Shown: positions 31,226 to 40,276, counted from the stretch's first letter. The stretch is 64,000 nt of DNA from Joostella atrarenae (GCF_021764745.1 NZ_JAETXX010000012.1:1-64000), one strand, 5' to 3'. Notes: a model not told the origin generated them from the sequence alone. Numbers and translations are program-made.

Positions 31226-31243
31226 AAAAATTTACAACAACAA

Positions 31244-31255
31244 TTGTATATACAA
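31244..31255. promoter_or_regulatory. Second copy of the MarR operator palindrome
   Basis: The same 12-base sequence TTGTATATACAA lies 21 bases before the nitroreductase start. Read on the minus strand its flank (TACATTTG) also resembles the marR promoter flank, so the site is an inverted relative of the first. Confidence 0.75.
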
Positions 31256-31275
31256 CAAATGTAAAAACAACAATA

Positions 31276-31908
31276 ATGAGCACATATAATAATAATTTAA
31301 GCTGGCGATACGCCACAAAGAAATTTGACACAACAAAAATAGTTTCTAACAACGATCTTGAAACATTAAAAGAATCAATTCAACTTACTGCATCCTCTTA
31401 CGGATTGCAACCTTACAGAGTAATCATTGTTTCTGATGAAAAAACGAAAGAGAAGTTAAAAGCAGCTGCATATAATCAACCACAACTTGCAGATGCTTCT
31501 CATATCGTAGTTTTTGCAAGCATAAACGATGTTAATGATTCTCATGTTGACACGTATATGAATGAAATTAGCAAAACTAGAGGGGTAAGCAACGCTGATC
31601 TTGAAGGTTTTTCAGGAGTAATAAAAGGTACATTAGCCTCTTTATCCGTAGAAATGAAAAATGTATGGGCAGCAAAACAGACATATATTGCCTTAGGGAA
31701 TCTATTGGCAGCCGCAGCAGATCTTAAAATTGACAGTTGCCCGATGGAAGGTTTTGAACCTGAAAAATTCGCTGAGATATTAGGACTAAAAGAAAAAGGT
31801 TTAACACCAACTGTTATCGCTCCTATTGGATACCGAGCAGAAGAAGATCCTACACAACACTATGAAAAAGTAAGAAAACCAGCTGATGAATTATTCATTA
31901 GCATATAA
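31276..31908 (+). CDS. NAD(P)H-dependent nitroreductase family oxidoreductase
   Basis: 210 residues, the normal length of the FMN-dependent NfsB-like family. It has the N-terminal LSWRYATKKFD, the FMN-binding LTASSYGLQPYRVIIVSD region, and the C-terminal DSCPMEGFEPEKF and GYRAEEDP segments. It reduces nitro compounds or quinones. It is second in the marR unit, 50 bases after marR, with an operator copy between them. Confidence 0.92.
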   Translation: MSTYNNNLSWRYATKKFDTTKIVSNNDLETLKESIQLTASSYGLQPYRVIIVSDEKTKEKLKAAAYNQPQLADASHIVVFASINDVNDSHVDTYMNEISKTRGVSNADLEGFSGVIKGTLASLSVEMKNVWAAKQTYIALGNLLAAAADLKIDSCPMEGFEPEKFAEILGLKEKGLTPTVIAPIGYRAEEDPTQHYEKVRKPADELFISI

Positions 31909-31942
31909 TAGTTTACCAATTAAATATAAAAATAACAACAAC

Positions 31943-32515
31943 ATGAAAAAGAACATTTTAAAATCAGTATTAGCATTTACAATGGTATTGGGTGCAACGG
32001 CCTTTACAGAGATTGACACTAAAAAAGTTGACACCGAGAAAAGTAAAATTACTTGGAAAGGATATAAAGTAACAGGTTCTCATGAAGGAAACATAGATTT
32101 AAAAAGTGGAGAACTTAAATTTGATGGCGATAAACTTATCGGTGGGGAATTTACTGTAGACATGAGTTCTATAGGATCTACTGACTTAAGTGGAGAGTAC
32201 AAAACAAAATTAGATGGTCACTTAAAATCTGATGATTTCTTTGGTGTTGAAAACCATCCTACCGCTACATTAGTTATTTCGAAAACTAAATCTACAGGTA
32301 AGAACTCTTATGAAGTAACTGGAGATTTAACTGTGAAAGGAAAAACAAATCCTATAACTTTTGAAATGTCTATATATGGAAGTAAAGCTACTGCAAATAT
32401 AAAAATAGACCGAACTAAATATGATGTTCGTTATGGCTCTGGAAGCTTTTTTGATGATCTTGGAGACAAAACAATCTATGATGAATTCGATTTAGTTGTA
32501 GATTTAGTATTCTAG
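31943..32515 (+). CDS. YceI family periplasmic lipid-binding protein
   Basis: 190 residues from ATG at 31943; a longer reading from 31886 would overlap the previous gene and bury the signal peptide, so it is rejected. Signal peptide about 1-21 (ending TAFTE). The lipocalin-like YceI barrel has SKITWKGYKVTGSHEGNIDL, the AxxDLSGEYK-like DLSGEYKTKLDGHLKSDDFF and DLTVKGKTNPITFEM. Relatives bind polyisoprenoids. It is third in the marR unit and ends at the terminator at 32534. Confidence 0.93.
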   Translation: MKKNILKSVLAFTMVLGATAFTEIDTKKVDTEKSKITWKGYKVTGSHEGNIDLKSGELKFDGDKLIGGEFTVDMSSIGSTDLSGEYKTKLDGHLKSDDFFGVENHPTATLVISKTKSTGKNSYEVTGDLTVKGKTNPITFEMSIYGSKATANIKIDRTKYDVRYGSGSFFDDLGDKTIYDEFDLVVDLVF

Positions 32516-32533
32516 AATAAACGCTAATTCAAG

Positions 32534-32563
32534 AAAAAAGGAGCTTTTAAAAGCTTCTTTTTT
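32534..32563 (+). terminator. Intrinsic terminator after yceI
   Basis: A hairpin centred at 32548/32549 with a GGAGC/GCTTC core (one G-U pair) and flanking A and T runs. The run of eight T follows directly. Confidence 0.88.
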
Positions 32564-32615
32564 TTGCTAACATTCTAACATTCAAAAAGAATTTAGTTGG
32601 AATTTTAATTTTTAG

Positions 32616-32646
32616 TTTGATATGTAGAAATACATTTCTATATTTG
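32616..32646 (+). promoter_or_regulatory. trp operon promoter
   Basis: TTTG (32616-32619), 19 bases, TATATTTG (32639-32646): an exact match to the Bacteroidota pattern. The predicted start is about 32650, only a few bases before the leader peptide ATG, so the leader would be nearly leaderless. Confidence 0.85.
32625..32640. promoter_or_regulatory. Palindrome in the trp promoter spacer
   Basis: TAGAAAT-AC-ATTTCTA, a perfect 7+2+7 dyad lying between the two promoter elements and touching the second. The position is typical for a repressor site. No candidate repressor gene adjoins it. Confidence 0.65.
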
Positions 32647-32654
32647 ATGCACAT

Positions 32655-32711
32655 ATGAGAACAATTACAAATAATACTTGGTGGTGGTCTAACTTACGTA
32701 AAACGTCGTGA
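32655..32711 (+). CDS. trpL: trp leader peptide
   Basis: 18 residues, MRTITNNTWWWSNLRKTS, with three consecutive TGG codons. It is followed by a terminator hairpin and then trpE, the arrangement of a tryptophan attenuator. Ribosome stalling at the Trp codons when charged tRNA-Trp is scarce would block terminator formation. The last codons (GTCGTGA, 32705-32711) can pair with TCACGAC (32760-32766). Confidence 0.93.
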   Translation: MRTITNNTWWWSNLRKTS

Positions 32712-32744
32712 GGTAGCACTGCTGTGATATTTTTAAAAATATAC

Positions 32745-32778
32745 AAAAAGGCTTGTCAATCACGACAAGCCTTTTTTT
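32745..32778 (+). terminator. trp attenuator terminator
   Basis: A 13-base-pair stem (AAAAAGGCTTGTC / GACAAGCCTTTTT) with a six-base loop and a T run, 33 bases after the leader stop and 94 before trpE. An AT palindrome (32727-32742) lies between them and may pause polymerase. The leader segment GTCGTGA can compete for the loop and the first bases of the 3' arm. Confidence 0.92.
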
Positions 32779-32871
32779 ATGCTTAAAAATTGCCATCAGC
32801 TAAAATAAAGAAGAAATAATATAGAATAATTCGATTGGCATATCGAAGAATAAAATTTAGAATAAGAATCT

Positions 32872-34272
32872 ATGAAAACATATCATTTAAAGACTAATTA
32901 CAAGCAGATACTTGCAGACACTATTACGCCAGTTAGTGTATATCTTAAAATTCGTGATCGCTATCCAAATAGCATATTACTTGAGAGTAGTGATTATCAT
33001 GCCAACGACAATAGCTTTTCGTATATCTGTTTTAATCCGATTGCTTCAATTAAGGCTGAAAACAATATAATTTCTAAGACTTTTCCAGACGGAACTGCTT
33101 CAGAAGAAGAAATTACAGAAGGAGTTCACGTTCCCTTAGTAATCGAAGATTTTAAGGCGCACTTTAAAACCGACAAGAATGATTTTAAGTTTATAAACAA
33201 CGGTCTTTTTGGTTATATAGCTTATGATGGAGTTCAGTATTTTGAAGACATAACAATCACAAAAAAAGCAGATTCTCTCGATATTCCAGACATTTATTAT
33301 GCGGTATATAAAAACATAATCGCTATCAATCATTTTAAAAATGAAGCTTATATATTTTGTCACTGTTATGATAGTAGTAATAATGTAGACGACATCCATC
33401 AACTAATTCAAGCTAAAAATTATGCCTCCTACAATTTCTCTAAAGTTGGTGAACCTGTTTCTAAACTTAAAGATGAAGACTATAGAGCACTTGTAGATCA
33501 GGGTAAAAAACATTGTCACCGTGGGGATGTCTTTCAATTAGTATTGAGTAGAAGGTTTGCTCAAAAATTTAAAGGTGATGAGTTTAATGTTTATAGAGCA
33601 CTACGTTCTATAAATCCATCTCCATACCTATTCTATTTTGATTATGGAGATTTTAAAATCTTCGGAAGTTCTCCAGAAGCTCAGCTTATAGTAAAAGAAA
33701 ATAAAGCTGAAATTCATCCAATCGCGGGTACATTTAAACGTACTGGAAACGACGAAAAAGATGCCGAATTGGCAAAAGAACTTGCTGTAGATGAGAAAGA
33801 AAATAGCGAACATGTAATGTTAGTTGATCTTGCTAGAAACGATCTTAGTAGAAATGGGAATATGGTCGAAGTGGAAACCTATCGTGAGGTACAGTTTTTT
33901 TCTCATGTAATCCATCTTGTATCAAAAGTAACAGGTCAGAAAAAGAAAGAAACTCCAACTATGCAGGTTGTTGCAGACACCTTCCCAGCTGGTACTTTAA
34001 GTGGTGCTCCAAAACATATGGCAATGCAACTCATAGACAAATATGAAGCTACAAATCGCGATTATTACGGTGGAGCAATCGGTTTTATGGATTTTGAAGG
34101 CAATTTTAATCATGCGATTATGATTCGTACTTTTTTAAGTAAAAACCACGAGCTATATTTTCAAGCTGGAGCAGGAATCGTGTCCGAATCGCAACCAGAA
34201 AGTGAATTACAAGAAACATATAACAAATTAGGTGCTTTGAAAAAAGCAATGGAAATGGCGGAAGACATTTAG
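32872..34272 (+). CDS. trpE: Anthranilate synthase component I
   Basis: 466 residues. It converts chorismate to anthranilate, using ammonia from TrpG. The chorismate-binding C-terminal domain (about 200-460) carries HRGDVFQLVLSRRF, the IAGTFKRTG loop, FPAGTLSGAPK and the GAGIVSES signature. The N-terminal domain holds the LLESSDYHAND region, where the feedback-inhibitor pocket (LLES) lies in known TrpE proteins. It is the first structural gene after the attenuator. Confidence 0.97.
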   Translation: MKTYHLKTNYKQILADTITPVSVYLKIRDRYPNSILLESSDYHANDNSFSYICFNPIASIKAENNIISKTFPDGTASEEEITEGVHVPLVIEDFKAHFKTDKNDFKFINNGLFGYIAYDGVQYFEDITITKKADSLDIPDIYYAVYKNIIAINHFKNEAYIFCHCYDSSNNVDDIHQLIQAKNYASYNFSKVGEPVSKLKDEDYRALVDQGKKHCHRGDVFQLVLSRRFAQKFKGDEFNVYRALRSINPSPYLFYFDYGDFKIFGSSPEAQLIVKENKAEIHPIAGTFKRTGNDEKDAELAKELAVDEKENSEHVMLVDLARNDLSRNGNMVEVETYREVQFFSHVIHLVSKVTGQKKKETPTMQVVADTFPAGTLSGAPKHMAMQLIDKYEATNRDYYGGAIGFMDFEGNFNHAIMIRTFLSKNHELYFQAGAGIVSESQPESELQETYNKLGALKKAMEMAEDI

Positions 34273-34328
34273 TTTATAGCTATTAAATAATATTAAAATA
34301 GCCTTTAAAACTTTACAAACTTATAGAA

Positions 34329-34892
34329 ATGAAAAAAGTATTAGTTATAGATAATTACGACAGTTTTACTTACAACCTTGTTCACTATTTAGAAGATTTA
34401 GGTTGCGAAGTTACTGTTAGGAGAAATGACCAATTAGCATTAGAGGATGTAGCTCCTTTCGAAAAGATAGTCCTCTCCCCTGGCCCAGGAATTCCAGAAG
34501 AAGCTGGTCTTCTCAAAGACATTATTAAAGAATATGCGCCAACAAAAAGCATCTTTGGAGTTTGTTTGGGGCAACAAGCTATTGGAGAAGTTTTTGGTGG
34601 AAAACTTATTAATATAGATGAAGTATACCACGGTGTTGCTACAAAAATAGAAATCTCGCAAGAGGAGCCTATTTATAAAGATTTACCAAAAGAAATTGAA
34701 GTCGGAAGATACCACAGTTGGGTTGTAGATCCTAAATTACCAAATGTATTAAAAGCTACTTCTTATGATAAAAATGGACAAGTAATGTCGCTTTGCCACG
34801 TAGAATATGATGTTTGTGGCGTGCAATACCATCCAGAATCAGTTTTAACTCCCGATGGTAAAAAGATTTTAGAAAACTGGCTGAATAAGTAA
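34329..34892 (+). CDS. trpG: Anthranilate synthase glutamine amidotransferase
   Basis: 187 residues, class I amidotransferase, not fused to TrpD. The nucleophile C79 lies in FGVCLGQQ and the His-Glu pair in QYHPES. LSPGPGIPEEAG is the oxyanion-hole region. It supplies ammonia to TrpE. It follows trpE by 56 bases. A shared role with folate synthesis (PabA) is possible, as no separate copy can be judged from this window. Confidence 0.97.
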   Translation: MKKVLVIDNYDSFTYNLVHYLEDLGCEVTVRRNDQLALEDVAPFEKIVLSPGPGIPEEAGLLKDIIKEYAPTKSIFGVCLGQQAIGEVFGGKLINIDEVYHGVATKIEISQEEPIYKDLPKEIEVGRYHSWVVDPKLPNVLKATSYDKNGQVMSLCHVEYDVCGVQYHPESVLTPDGKKILENWLNK

Positions 34893-34948
34893 TTTAAAAA
34901 TCGGACGTAGAAAATTGAACATTTGTAATAAAGCAAATATTAAATAAA

Positions 34949-35944
34949 ATGAAAGAAATATTAAATAGACTTATAAACCACGAAACAATTTCTAAAGAGG
35001 AAGCTAAGAATGTTTTAGTGAATATCTCAAACGGATCGTACAACACTAGTCAGATTGCGGCTTTTCTAACTGTATACATGATGCGAAGTGTAACTATTGA
35101 AGAGCTGGAAGGCTTTCGTGATGCCCTTTTAAATTTATGCTTAGCAGTCGATTTAAAAGAATATAATGCCATAGATTTATGCGGAACTGGAGGCGATGGA
35201 AAAGACACTTTTAACATCTCTACATTAGCATCTTTTGTTACCGCAGGTGCCGGAGTACATGTTACTAAGCACGGAAATTATGGAGTTTCTTCAAAATGTG
35301 GTTCCAGTAACGTAATGGAGCATTTGGGAATTAAATTTTCTAACGATCAAGACTTCCTAAAAAAGTCCATTGAAGAAGCAGGAATCTGTATTTTACATGC
35401 TCCACTCTTCCACCCTGCGATGAAAAATGTAGCTCCAATTAGAAAAGAGCTTGCTGTAAAAACATTTTTTAATATGCTTGGACCAATGGTAAATCCAGCA
35501 TTTCCAAAAAATCAAATGGTAGGGGTTTTTAATTTAGAGCTTGCACGTATGTATGGATATTTATATCAGAATACAGATAAAAATTATACCATTTTACATG
35601 CTTTAGACGGTTATGATGAGATCTCATTGACAGGAGGAGCTACAAAAGCAATTAGAAATCATACGGAACAAATGCTTTCTGCAGCAGATTTTGGAGTAAA
35701 AGAACACCTGCAAACTGATATTACTGGTGGAGATACAATCGAAGATTCTGCTAATATTTTTGTTGATGTTCTTAACGGAAAAGGAACAGAAGCACAAAAT
35801 AATGTTGTTTGTGCAAATGCAGGAATGGCAATTGCAACTGTAAAAGAATTGACTCCTAAAGAAGGTTTTGAATTGGCTAAAGAATCACTATTAAGCGGAA
35901 AAGGATTAACGGCTTTCAATAAACTAAGAGCTTTAAGTAGTTAG
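34949..35944 (+). CDS. trpD: Anthranilate phosphoribosyltransferase
   Basis: 331 residues. It joins anthranilate to PRPP. The PRPP loop is LCGTGGDGKDTFNIST and the second signature is KHGNYGVSSKCGSSNVMEHLG. The later KTFFNMLGPMVNPA also matches the family. Complete and unfused. Stop at 35944, 38 bases before trpC. Confidence 0.97.
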   Translation: MKEILNRLINHETISKEEAKNVLVNISNGSYNTSQIAAFLTVYMMRSVTIEELEGFRDALLNLCLAVDLKEYNAIDLCGTGGDGKDTFNISTLASFVTAGAGVHVTKHGNYGVSSKCGSSNVMEHLGIKFSNDQDFLKKSIEEAGICILHAPLFHPAMKNVAPIRKELAVKTFFNMLGPMVNPAFPKNQMVGVFNLELARMYGYLYQNTDKNYTILHALDGYDEISLTGGATKAIRNHTEQMLSAADFGVKEHLQTDITGGDTIEDSANIFVDVLNGKGTEAQNNVVCANAGMAIATVKELTPKEGFELAKESLLSGKGLTAFNKLRALSS

Positions 35945-35982
35945 TTATAATAACGAGATTAAAAATATTTCAATAAAAAATA

Positions 35983-36765
35983 ATGAATATTCTAGATAAA
36001 ATAGTAGCTGATAAAAGAAAGGAAGTAGCTCTAAAAAAGGAACTTATTCCAACCTCACAATTAGAGGCTAGTGTCCTATTTGAGCGTGATTGTATTTCTT
36101 TAGCTGATAAATTACGAGCTAGTAATACTGGAATTATAGCAGAACACAAGCGTCGATCACCATCAAAATCGGTTATCAACCAATCATTAAACGTACAAGA
36201 TGTAGCCAAAGGCTATGAAGAAGCGGGAGTATGTGGTATGTCTGTTCTTACCGACGGAAAGTATTTTGGAGGCTCATTAGACGATTTAATTTTAGCAAGA
36301 GCTGCAGTTAAAATGCCTCTTTTAAGAAAAGAGTTTATAATAGATCCCTATCAACTTATAGAAGCCAAGGCTTTTGGTGCCGATGTTATTTTACTGATTG
36401 CTGCTATTTTATCGAGAGATGAAATTAAAATGCTTTCAGAAACAGCAAAAAATTTAGGTCTAGATGTATTACTAGAAGTGCATAACGAAGAGGAATTACA
36501 GAAATCAATTATGCCGAGTTTGGATATGCTAGGAGTTAACAACCGTAATCTGAAAACGTTTGATGTTAGCTTAGACATCAGTAAAACACTTTCTGAAAAA
36601 ATACCGAATGATTTTGTAAAAGTTTCCGAAAGTGGAATTAGTAACATCGAAGCCATAAAAGAGCTTCAGCCATATGGATACAAAGGTTTTTTAATAGGTG
36701 AAAACTTTATGAAAACCGATAACCCTGGTAAAAGTGCTACAGCATTTATTAAAGAATTACAATAA
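35983..36765 (+). CDS. trpC: Indole-3-glycerol phosphate synthase
   Basis: 260 residues, a single TIM barrel separate from TrpF. It closes the indole ring with loss of CO2. Visible active-site strands are IIAEHKRRSPSK, LLRKEFIIDPYQ, LEVHNEEEL, LGVNNRNLKTF and SESGI. It starts MNILDKIVADKRKEV, normal for the family. Confidence 0.97.
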   Translation: MNILDKIVADKRKEVALKKELIPTSQLEASVLFERDCISLADKLRASNTGIIAEHKRRSPSKSVINQSLNVQDVAKGYEEAGVCGMSVLTDGKYFGGSLDDLILARAAVKMPLLRKEFIIDPYQLIEAKAFGADVILLIAAILSRDEIKMLSETAKNLGLDVLLEVHNEEELQKSIMPSLDMLGVNNRNLKTFDVSLDISKTLSEKIPNDFVKVSESGISNIEAIKELQPYGYKGFLIGENFMKTDNPGKSATAFIKELQ

Positions 36766-36794
36766 CAGAACACTAATTCCTCAATAAAATTATA

Positions 36795-37412
36795 ATGAAA
36801 CTTAAAGTCTGCGGAATGAAATATCGAGAAAACATAGAAGCTGTTGCAGGATTGCAACCCGACTATCTCGGTTTTATTTTTTATGAAAAATCTTCTAGAA
36901 ATAATGAAGATGTTGTTCCTAAACTTCCAAAAGGCATCAAAAAAATAGGTGTTTTTGTAAATGCATCGATTTCATTTATTACAGAAAAAGTAGCAACGCA
37001 CAACTTAGATGGCGTACAATTACATGGGGAGGAATCGCCTGAATTTTGTAAAGATTTAAGGAAACAAGTTTCTCAAAAAATTATCATCATAAAAGTATTC
37101 TCCATAAAAGAGGAATTCGATTTTACAGTTTTAAAAAATTATGAAGCCTTCGTTGATTACTTTTTATTTGACACCAAAGGAAAACTTCCTGGTGGAAACG
37201 GATTTACATTTAATTGGGAGGTTTTACACGACTATCCATCTAAAAAACCTTTCTTTTTAAGTGGTGGAATAGGAATAGATCATCTTGAAAAAATAAAGAA
37301 TATCAATCCGAGTTTACCTATTCATGCTATCGATGTAAATAGCAAGTTTGAGCTAAAACCAGGATTAAAAAACATAGAATTACTAACCGAATTTATAAAG
37401 GATTTAAAGTAG
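36795..37412 (+). CDS. trpF: Phosphoribosylanthranilate isomerase
   Basis: 205 residues. An Amadori isomerase whose barrel starts LKVCGMKY, with the catalytic Cys in KVCGM and the catalytic Asp in FDTKGKLPGGNGFTFNW. DVNSKFELKPGLKN near the end is the phosphate-binding part. It lies 29 bases after trpC. Confidence 0.96.
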   Translation: MKLKVCGMKYRENIEAVAGLQPDYLGFIFYEKSSRNNEDVVPKLPKGIKKIGVFVNASISFITEKVATHNLDGVQLHGEESPEFCKDLRKQVSQKIIIIKVFSIKEEFDFTVLKNYEAFVDYFLFDTKGKLPGGNGFTFNWEVLHDYPSKKPFFLSGGIGIDHLEKIKNINPSLPIHAIDVNSKFELKPGLKNIELLTEFIKDLK

Positions 37413-37473
37413 AAGATATTGATTTTAGAGCTCTTAACTTTATACTTTCAATTTTAAAAAATTTACAAAAAAT

Positions 37474-38658
37474 ATGAGCGCATATAATGTAAACGAAAAA
37501 GGATATTATGGTGATTTTGGGGGAGCTTATATCCCAGAAATGCTATATCCAAATGTAGAAGAACTCCGCCAGCAGTATCTTTCTATAATGAAAGAGGAAT
37601 CTTTCAAAAAAGAATTCGATCAGTTACTAAAGGACTACGTAGGGAGACCTTCTCCCCTATATTTTGCTAAAAGAATGTCTGAAAAATATGGAACAAAAAT
37701 CTACCTCAAAAGGGAAGATCTTAACCATACAGGAGCACATAAAATAAACAACACTATCGGTCAGATTTTAATGGCAAAAAAACTCGGTAAAAAACGAATT
37801 ATTGCCGAAACTGGAGCTGGACAACATGGAGTAGCAACAGCAACTGTTTGCGCACTTATGGGAATTGATTGTGTAGTTTATATGGGCGAAATTGATATTG
37901 CAAGACAAGCGCCAAATGTAGCTCGTATGAAAATGCTTGGTGCAGAAGTACGCCCGGCATTATCTGGAAGTAGAACCCTGAAAGATGCTACCAATGAAGC
38001 AATTCGAGATTGGATTAATAATCCCGTAGACACCCATTATATCATCGGTTCTGCGATTGGCCCTCACCCATATCCAGATATGGTAACCCGCTTTCAAAGC
38101 ATTATTTCCGAAGAAATAAAATGGCAGTTAAAAGAGAAAGAGGGTCGTGAAAATCCAGATTATGTCGTAGCATGTATTGGTGGCGGGAGTAATGCTGCTG
38201 GGACATATTATCATTTTTTAGACAATAAAGAGGTTGGTATCATTGCTGTAGAAGCCGCAGGAAAAGGGGTCGATTCTGGCGAAAGTGCAGCCACTTCAGC
38301 CTTAGGTAAAGAAGGAATTATTCACGGGTGTAAAACGCTCTTAATGCAAACTGGTGATGGACAAATTACGGAACCATATTCTATTTCCGCAGGTCTCGAT
38401 TATCCAGGTGTAGGCCCTATGCATGCACATTTATATCGCTCTGGACGTGGTGAGTTTTTCTCCATTACCGATGCTGATGCTATGAAATCTGGTCTTGAAC
38501 TATGCAAAACAGAAGGAATTATTCCTGCTATAGAAAGTTCGCATGCCTTGGCTATTTTCGATCATAAAAAATTCAAAGAAGATGACATTGTTGTTGTCAA
38601 CCTCTCTGGACGTGGCGACAAAGATTTAAACACATATATCGATTATTTTAATTTATAG
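37474..38658 (+). CDS. trpB: Tryptophan synthase beta chain
   Basis: 394 residues. A PLP enzyme joining indole and serine. The PLP lysine is K90 in HTGAHKINN, the phosphate loop is GGGSNAAG (about 235-242), and GRGDKD lies near the C-terminus. This is the TrpB1 form that pairs with TrpA. Its TAG stop overlaps the first base of the repeat element at 38658. Confidence 0.98.
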   Translation: MSAYNVNEKGYYGDFGGAYIPEMLYPNVEELRQQYLSIMKEESFKKEFDQLLKDYVGRPSPLYFAKRMSEKYGTKIYLKREDLNHTGAHKINNTIGQILMAKKLGKKRIIAETGAGQHGVATATVCALMGIDCVVYMGEIDIARQAPNVARMKMLGAEVRPALSGSRTLKDATNEAIRDWINNPVDTHYIIGSAIGPHPYPDMVTRFQSIISEEIKWQLKEKEGRENPDYVVACIGGGSNAAGTYYHFLDNKEVGIIAVEAAGKGVDSGESAATSALGKEGIIHGCKTLLMQTGDGQITEPYSISAGLDYPGVGPMHAHLYRSGRGEFFSITDADAMKSGLELCKTEGIIPAIESSHALAIFDHKKFKEDDIVVVNLSGRGDKDLNTYIDYFNL

Positions 38659-38718
38659 GGCGTTCCCTATCGGGCGGGCTTTTCGCGCTACACGGTAGCT
38701 TGCTTCAATCCCTAACGC
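38658..38718 (+). repeat. GC-rich intergenic repeat element between trpB and trpA
   Basis: The element begins GGGCGTTCCC and ends AATCCCTAACGC, with short inverted ends (GCGTT/AACGC). The middle is GC-rich (CGGGCGGGC, CGCGC), unlike the surrounding DNA. It resembles the palindromic intergenic elements I recall from many Flavobacteriaceae genomes, with the same GGGCGTT...CTAACGC ends. Only one copy lies in this window, so repetition cannot be shown here. Confidence 0.65.
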
Positions 38719-38741
38719 AAAACAATTAACAACGTATCAAA

Positions 38742-39506
38742 ATGAATCGCATAAATAAAAAATTACAAGAAAATAAAAAACTACTTTCTATATATTTCAC
38801 TGCTGGTTATCCTAATCTTGAAGATACCGTTCCGATTATAGAAAGATTAGAAGAAAGTGGTGTAGATATGCTCGAAATTGGACTCCCATTTTCAGATCCA
38901 CTTGCAGATGGACCTACAATTCAGCAAAGTTCTACACAAGCATTAAAAAATGGAATGACTACCGTTAAGCTTTTTGAGCAGCTAAAAGACATCAGAAAAA
39001 CAGTTTCTATTCCTTTAATAATTATGGGATATTTTAATCCAATGATGCAATATGGTGTGGAGGCTTTCTGTAAAAAATGTTCAGAAATTGGTATCGACGG
39101 ACTCATTATTCCAGATCTTCCTGTGGATGTATACCATGAACAATATCAAGAGATATTCGAAAAATATGGACTTATCAATGTATTCTTAATCACTCCACAA
39201 ACTTCCAAAGAGCGTATTAATTTTATAGATTCAGTATCAAACGGATTTATTTATATGGTGAGTTCTGCAAGCGTTACAGGAGCTAAAAGTAACTTTGGTG
39301 ATGCCCAGAATACGTATTTCCAAAGAATAGACGCAATGAAACTAAAAGCTCCACAAATTGTTGGATTTGGAATTAGTAACGCTGATACCTTTAACGCGGC
39401 TACAAAATACGCCAAAGGAGCTATTATAGGCTCGGCTTTTGTAAAGATGATAAAAGAGAAAGGTATTGAGGGAATAGATAAATTCGTAAAAGATATAAGA
39501 CCATAA
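38742..39506 (+). CDS. trpA: Tryptophan synthase alpha chain
   Basis: 254 residues. It cleaves indole-3-glycerol phosphate and channels indole to TrpB. The catalytic acids are E45 and D56 in LEIGLPFSDPLADGPT. The flexible loop region SSASVTGAKSNFG and the phosphate site GFGISN are present. It closes the pathway order E-G-D-C-F-B-A. Confidence 0.97.
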   Translation: MNRINKKLQENKKLLSIYFTAGYPNLEDTVPIIERLEESGVDMLEIGLPFSDPLADGPTIQQSSTQALKNGMTTVKLFEQLKDIRKTVSIPLIIMGYFNPMMQYGVEAFCKKCSEIGIDGLIIPDLPVDVYHEQYQEIFEKYGLINVFLITPQTSKERINFIDSVSNGFIYMVSSASVTGAKSNFGDAQNTYFQRIDAMKLKAPQIVGFGISNADTFNAATKYAKGAIIGSAFVKMIKEKGIEGIDKFVKDIRP

Positions 39507-39555
39507 GCGTATATTTTCTATATTTAACAACTAAAACTATTTAAGTATAGAATTC

Positions 39556-40059
39556 ATGTCCAAAAAAAAACGTCTTATGTATCTCCTTATAATTATTGGT
39601 GCACTACTTCTTGGAGTAGCTATTTATGCTTTAAGTCCTATTTTATATGACAATAAAGTAAATGATCCAGTAATTTCAAGCCAGGAAATAACCGAGAATA
39701 ATAATATTACTATTATTGCTAGCGGAGAATTCAAAGATGCAGACGAGCGTCATAAAGGAAGTGGTATTGCAGAAATTATAAAAAGAGAGGATGGCTTTTA
39801 TCTTCAACTAAAAGATTTTAATGCCACCAACGGTCCAAATTTAAAACTTTGGCTCTCTACTTATAAGGAACCTACTAATAAAAATGCTACAGATGAAAAT
39901 TCGTATTTAGATTTAGGAAATTTAAAAGGAAATGTTGGAAATCAATCTTATAAACTCCCCGATGATTTCCAAATTAACGATTATCATTCTGTAACCGTTT
40001 ATTGTAAATTATTTAGGGTTTTATTTACAACAGCAACATTAAAACACACTAAGAAATAA
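39556..40059 (+). CDS. DM13-domain membrane-anchored protein
   Basis: 167 residues. An N-terminal signal anchor (about 6-27) precedes a DM13 domain at about 55-160 (ASGEFKDADERHKGSGIAEI, DFNATNGPNLKLWLS, YHSVTVYCKLFRVLF). DM13 is a possible electron-transfer or redox domain with a near-invariant Cys, here in VYCKLF. It follows trpA by 49 bases and may be read through from the trp operon, but no link to tryptophan is known. It ends before the hairpin at 40134. Confidence 0.8.
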   Translation: MSKKKRLMYLLIIIGALLLGVAIYALSPILYDNKVNDPVISSQEITENNNITIIASGEFKDADERHKGSGIAEIIKREDGFYLQLKDFNATNGPNLKLWLSTYKEPTNKNATDENSYLDLGNLKGNVGNQSYKLPDDFQINDYHSVTVYCKLFRVLFTTATLKHTKK

Positions 40060-40133
40060 TTAAAATCTTAATGTAATTACCTCAACAACTACGAATTACT
40101 GTAGATTGTTTTTCAAGATTACTATAGTTCTTT

Positions 40134-40220
40134 AAGGGGCTATTTTAAAAAGTAACTATCTAATAATTAGATTTATAAAATCTACTTCTAGATTCAACTT
40201 ACTTTTTAAAATAGCCTTTT
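40134..40220 (+). terminator. Long-stem terminator between the DM13 gene and tetR
   Basis: A 17-base perfect inverted repeat, GGCTATTTTAAAAAGTA (40138-40154) with TACTTTTTAAAATAGCC (40200-40216), extended by four weaker pairs. The 45-base loop holds its own small hairpin. It likely ends the trp/DM13 transcript. Confidence 0.7.
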
Positions 40221-40276
40221 CTTTACATCAATAAATCCAAACTACAACGATATATGTTAAAATCAATTTCAATAAA

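Noticed and set aside
31886-31942. Upstream start for the YceI protein
   Set aside because: It would overlap the nitroreductase end and place 19 residues before a clear signal peptide at 31943.
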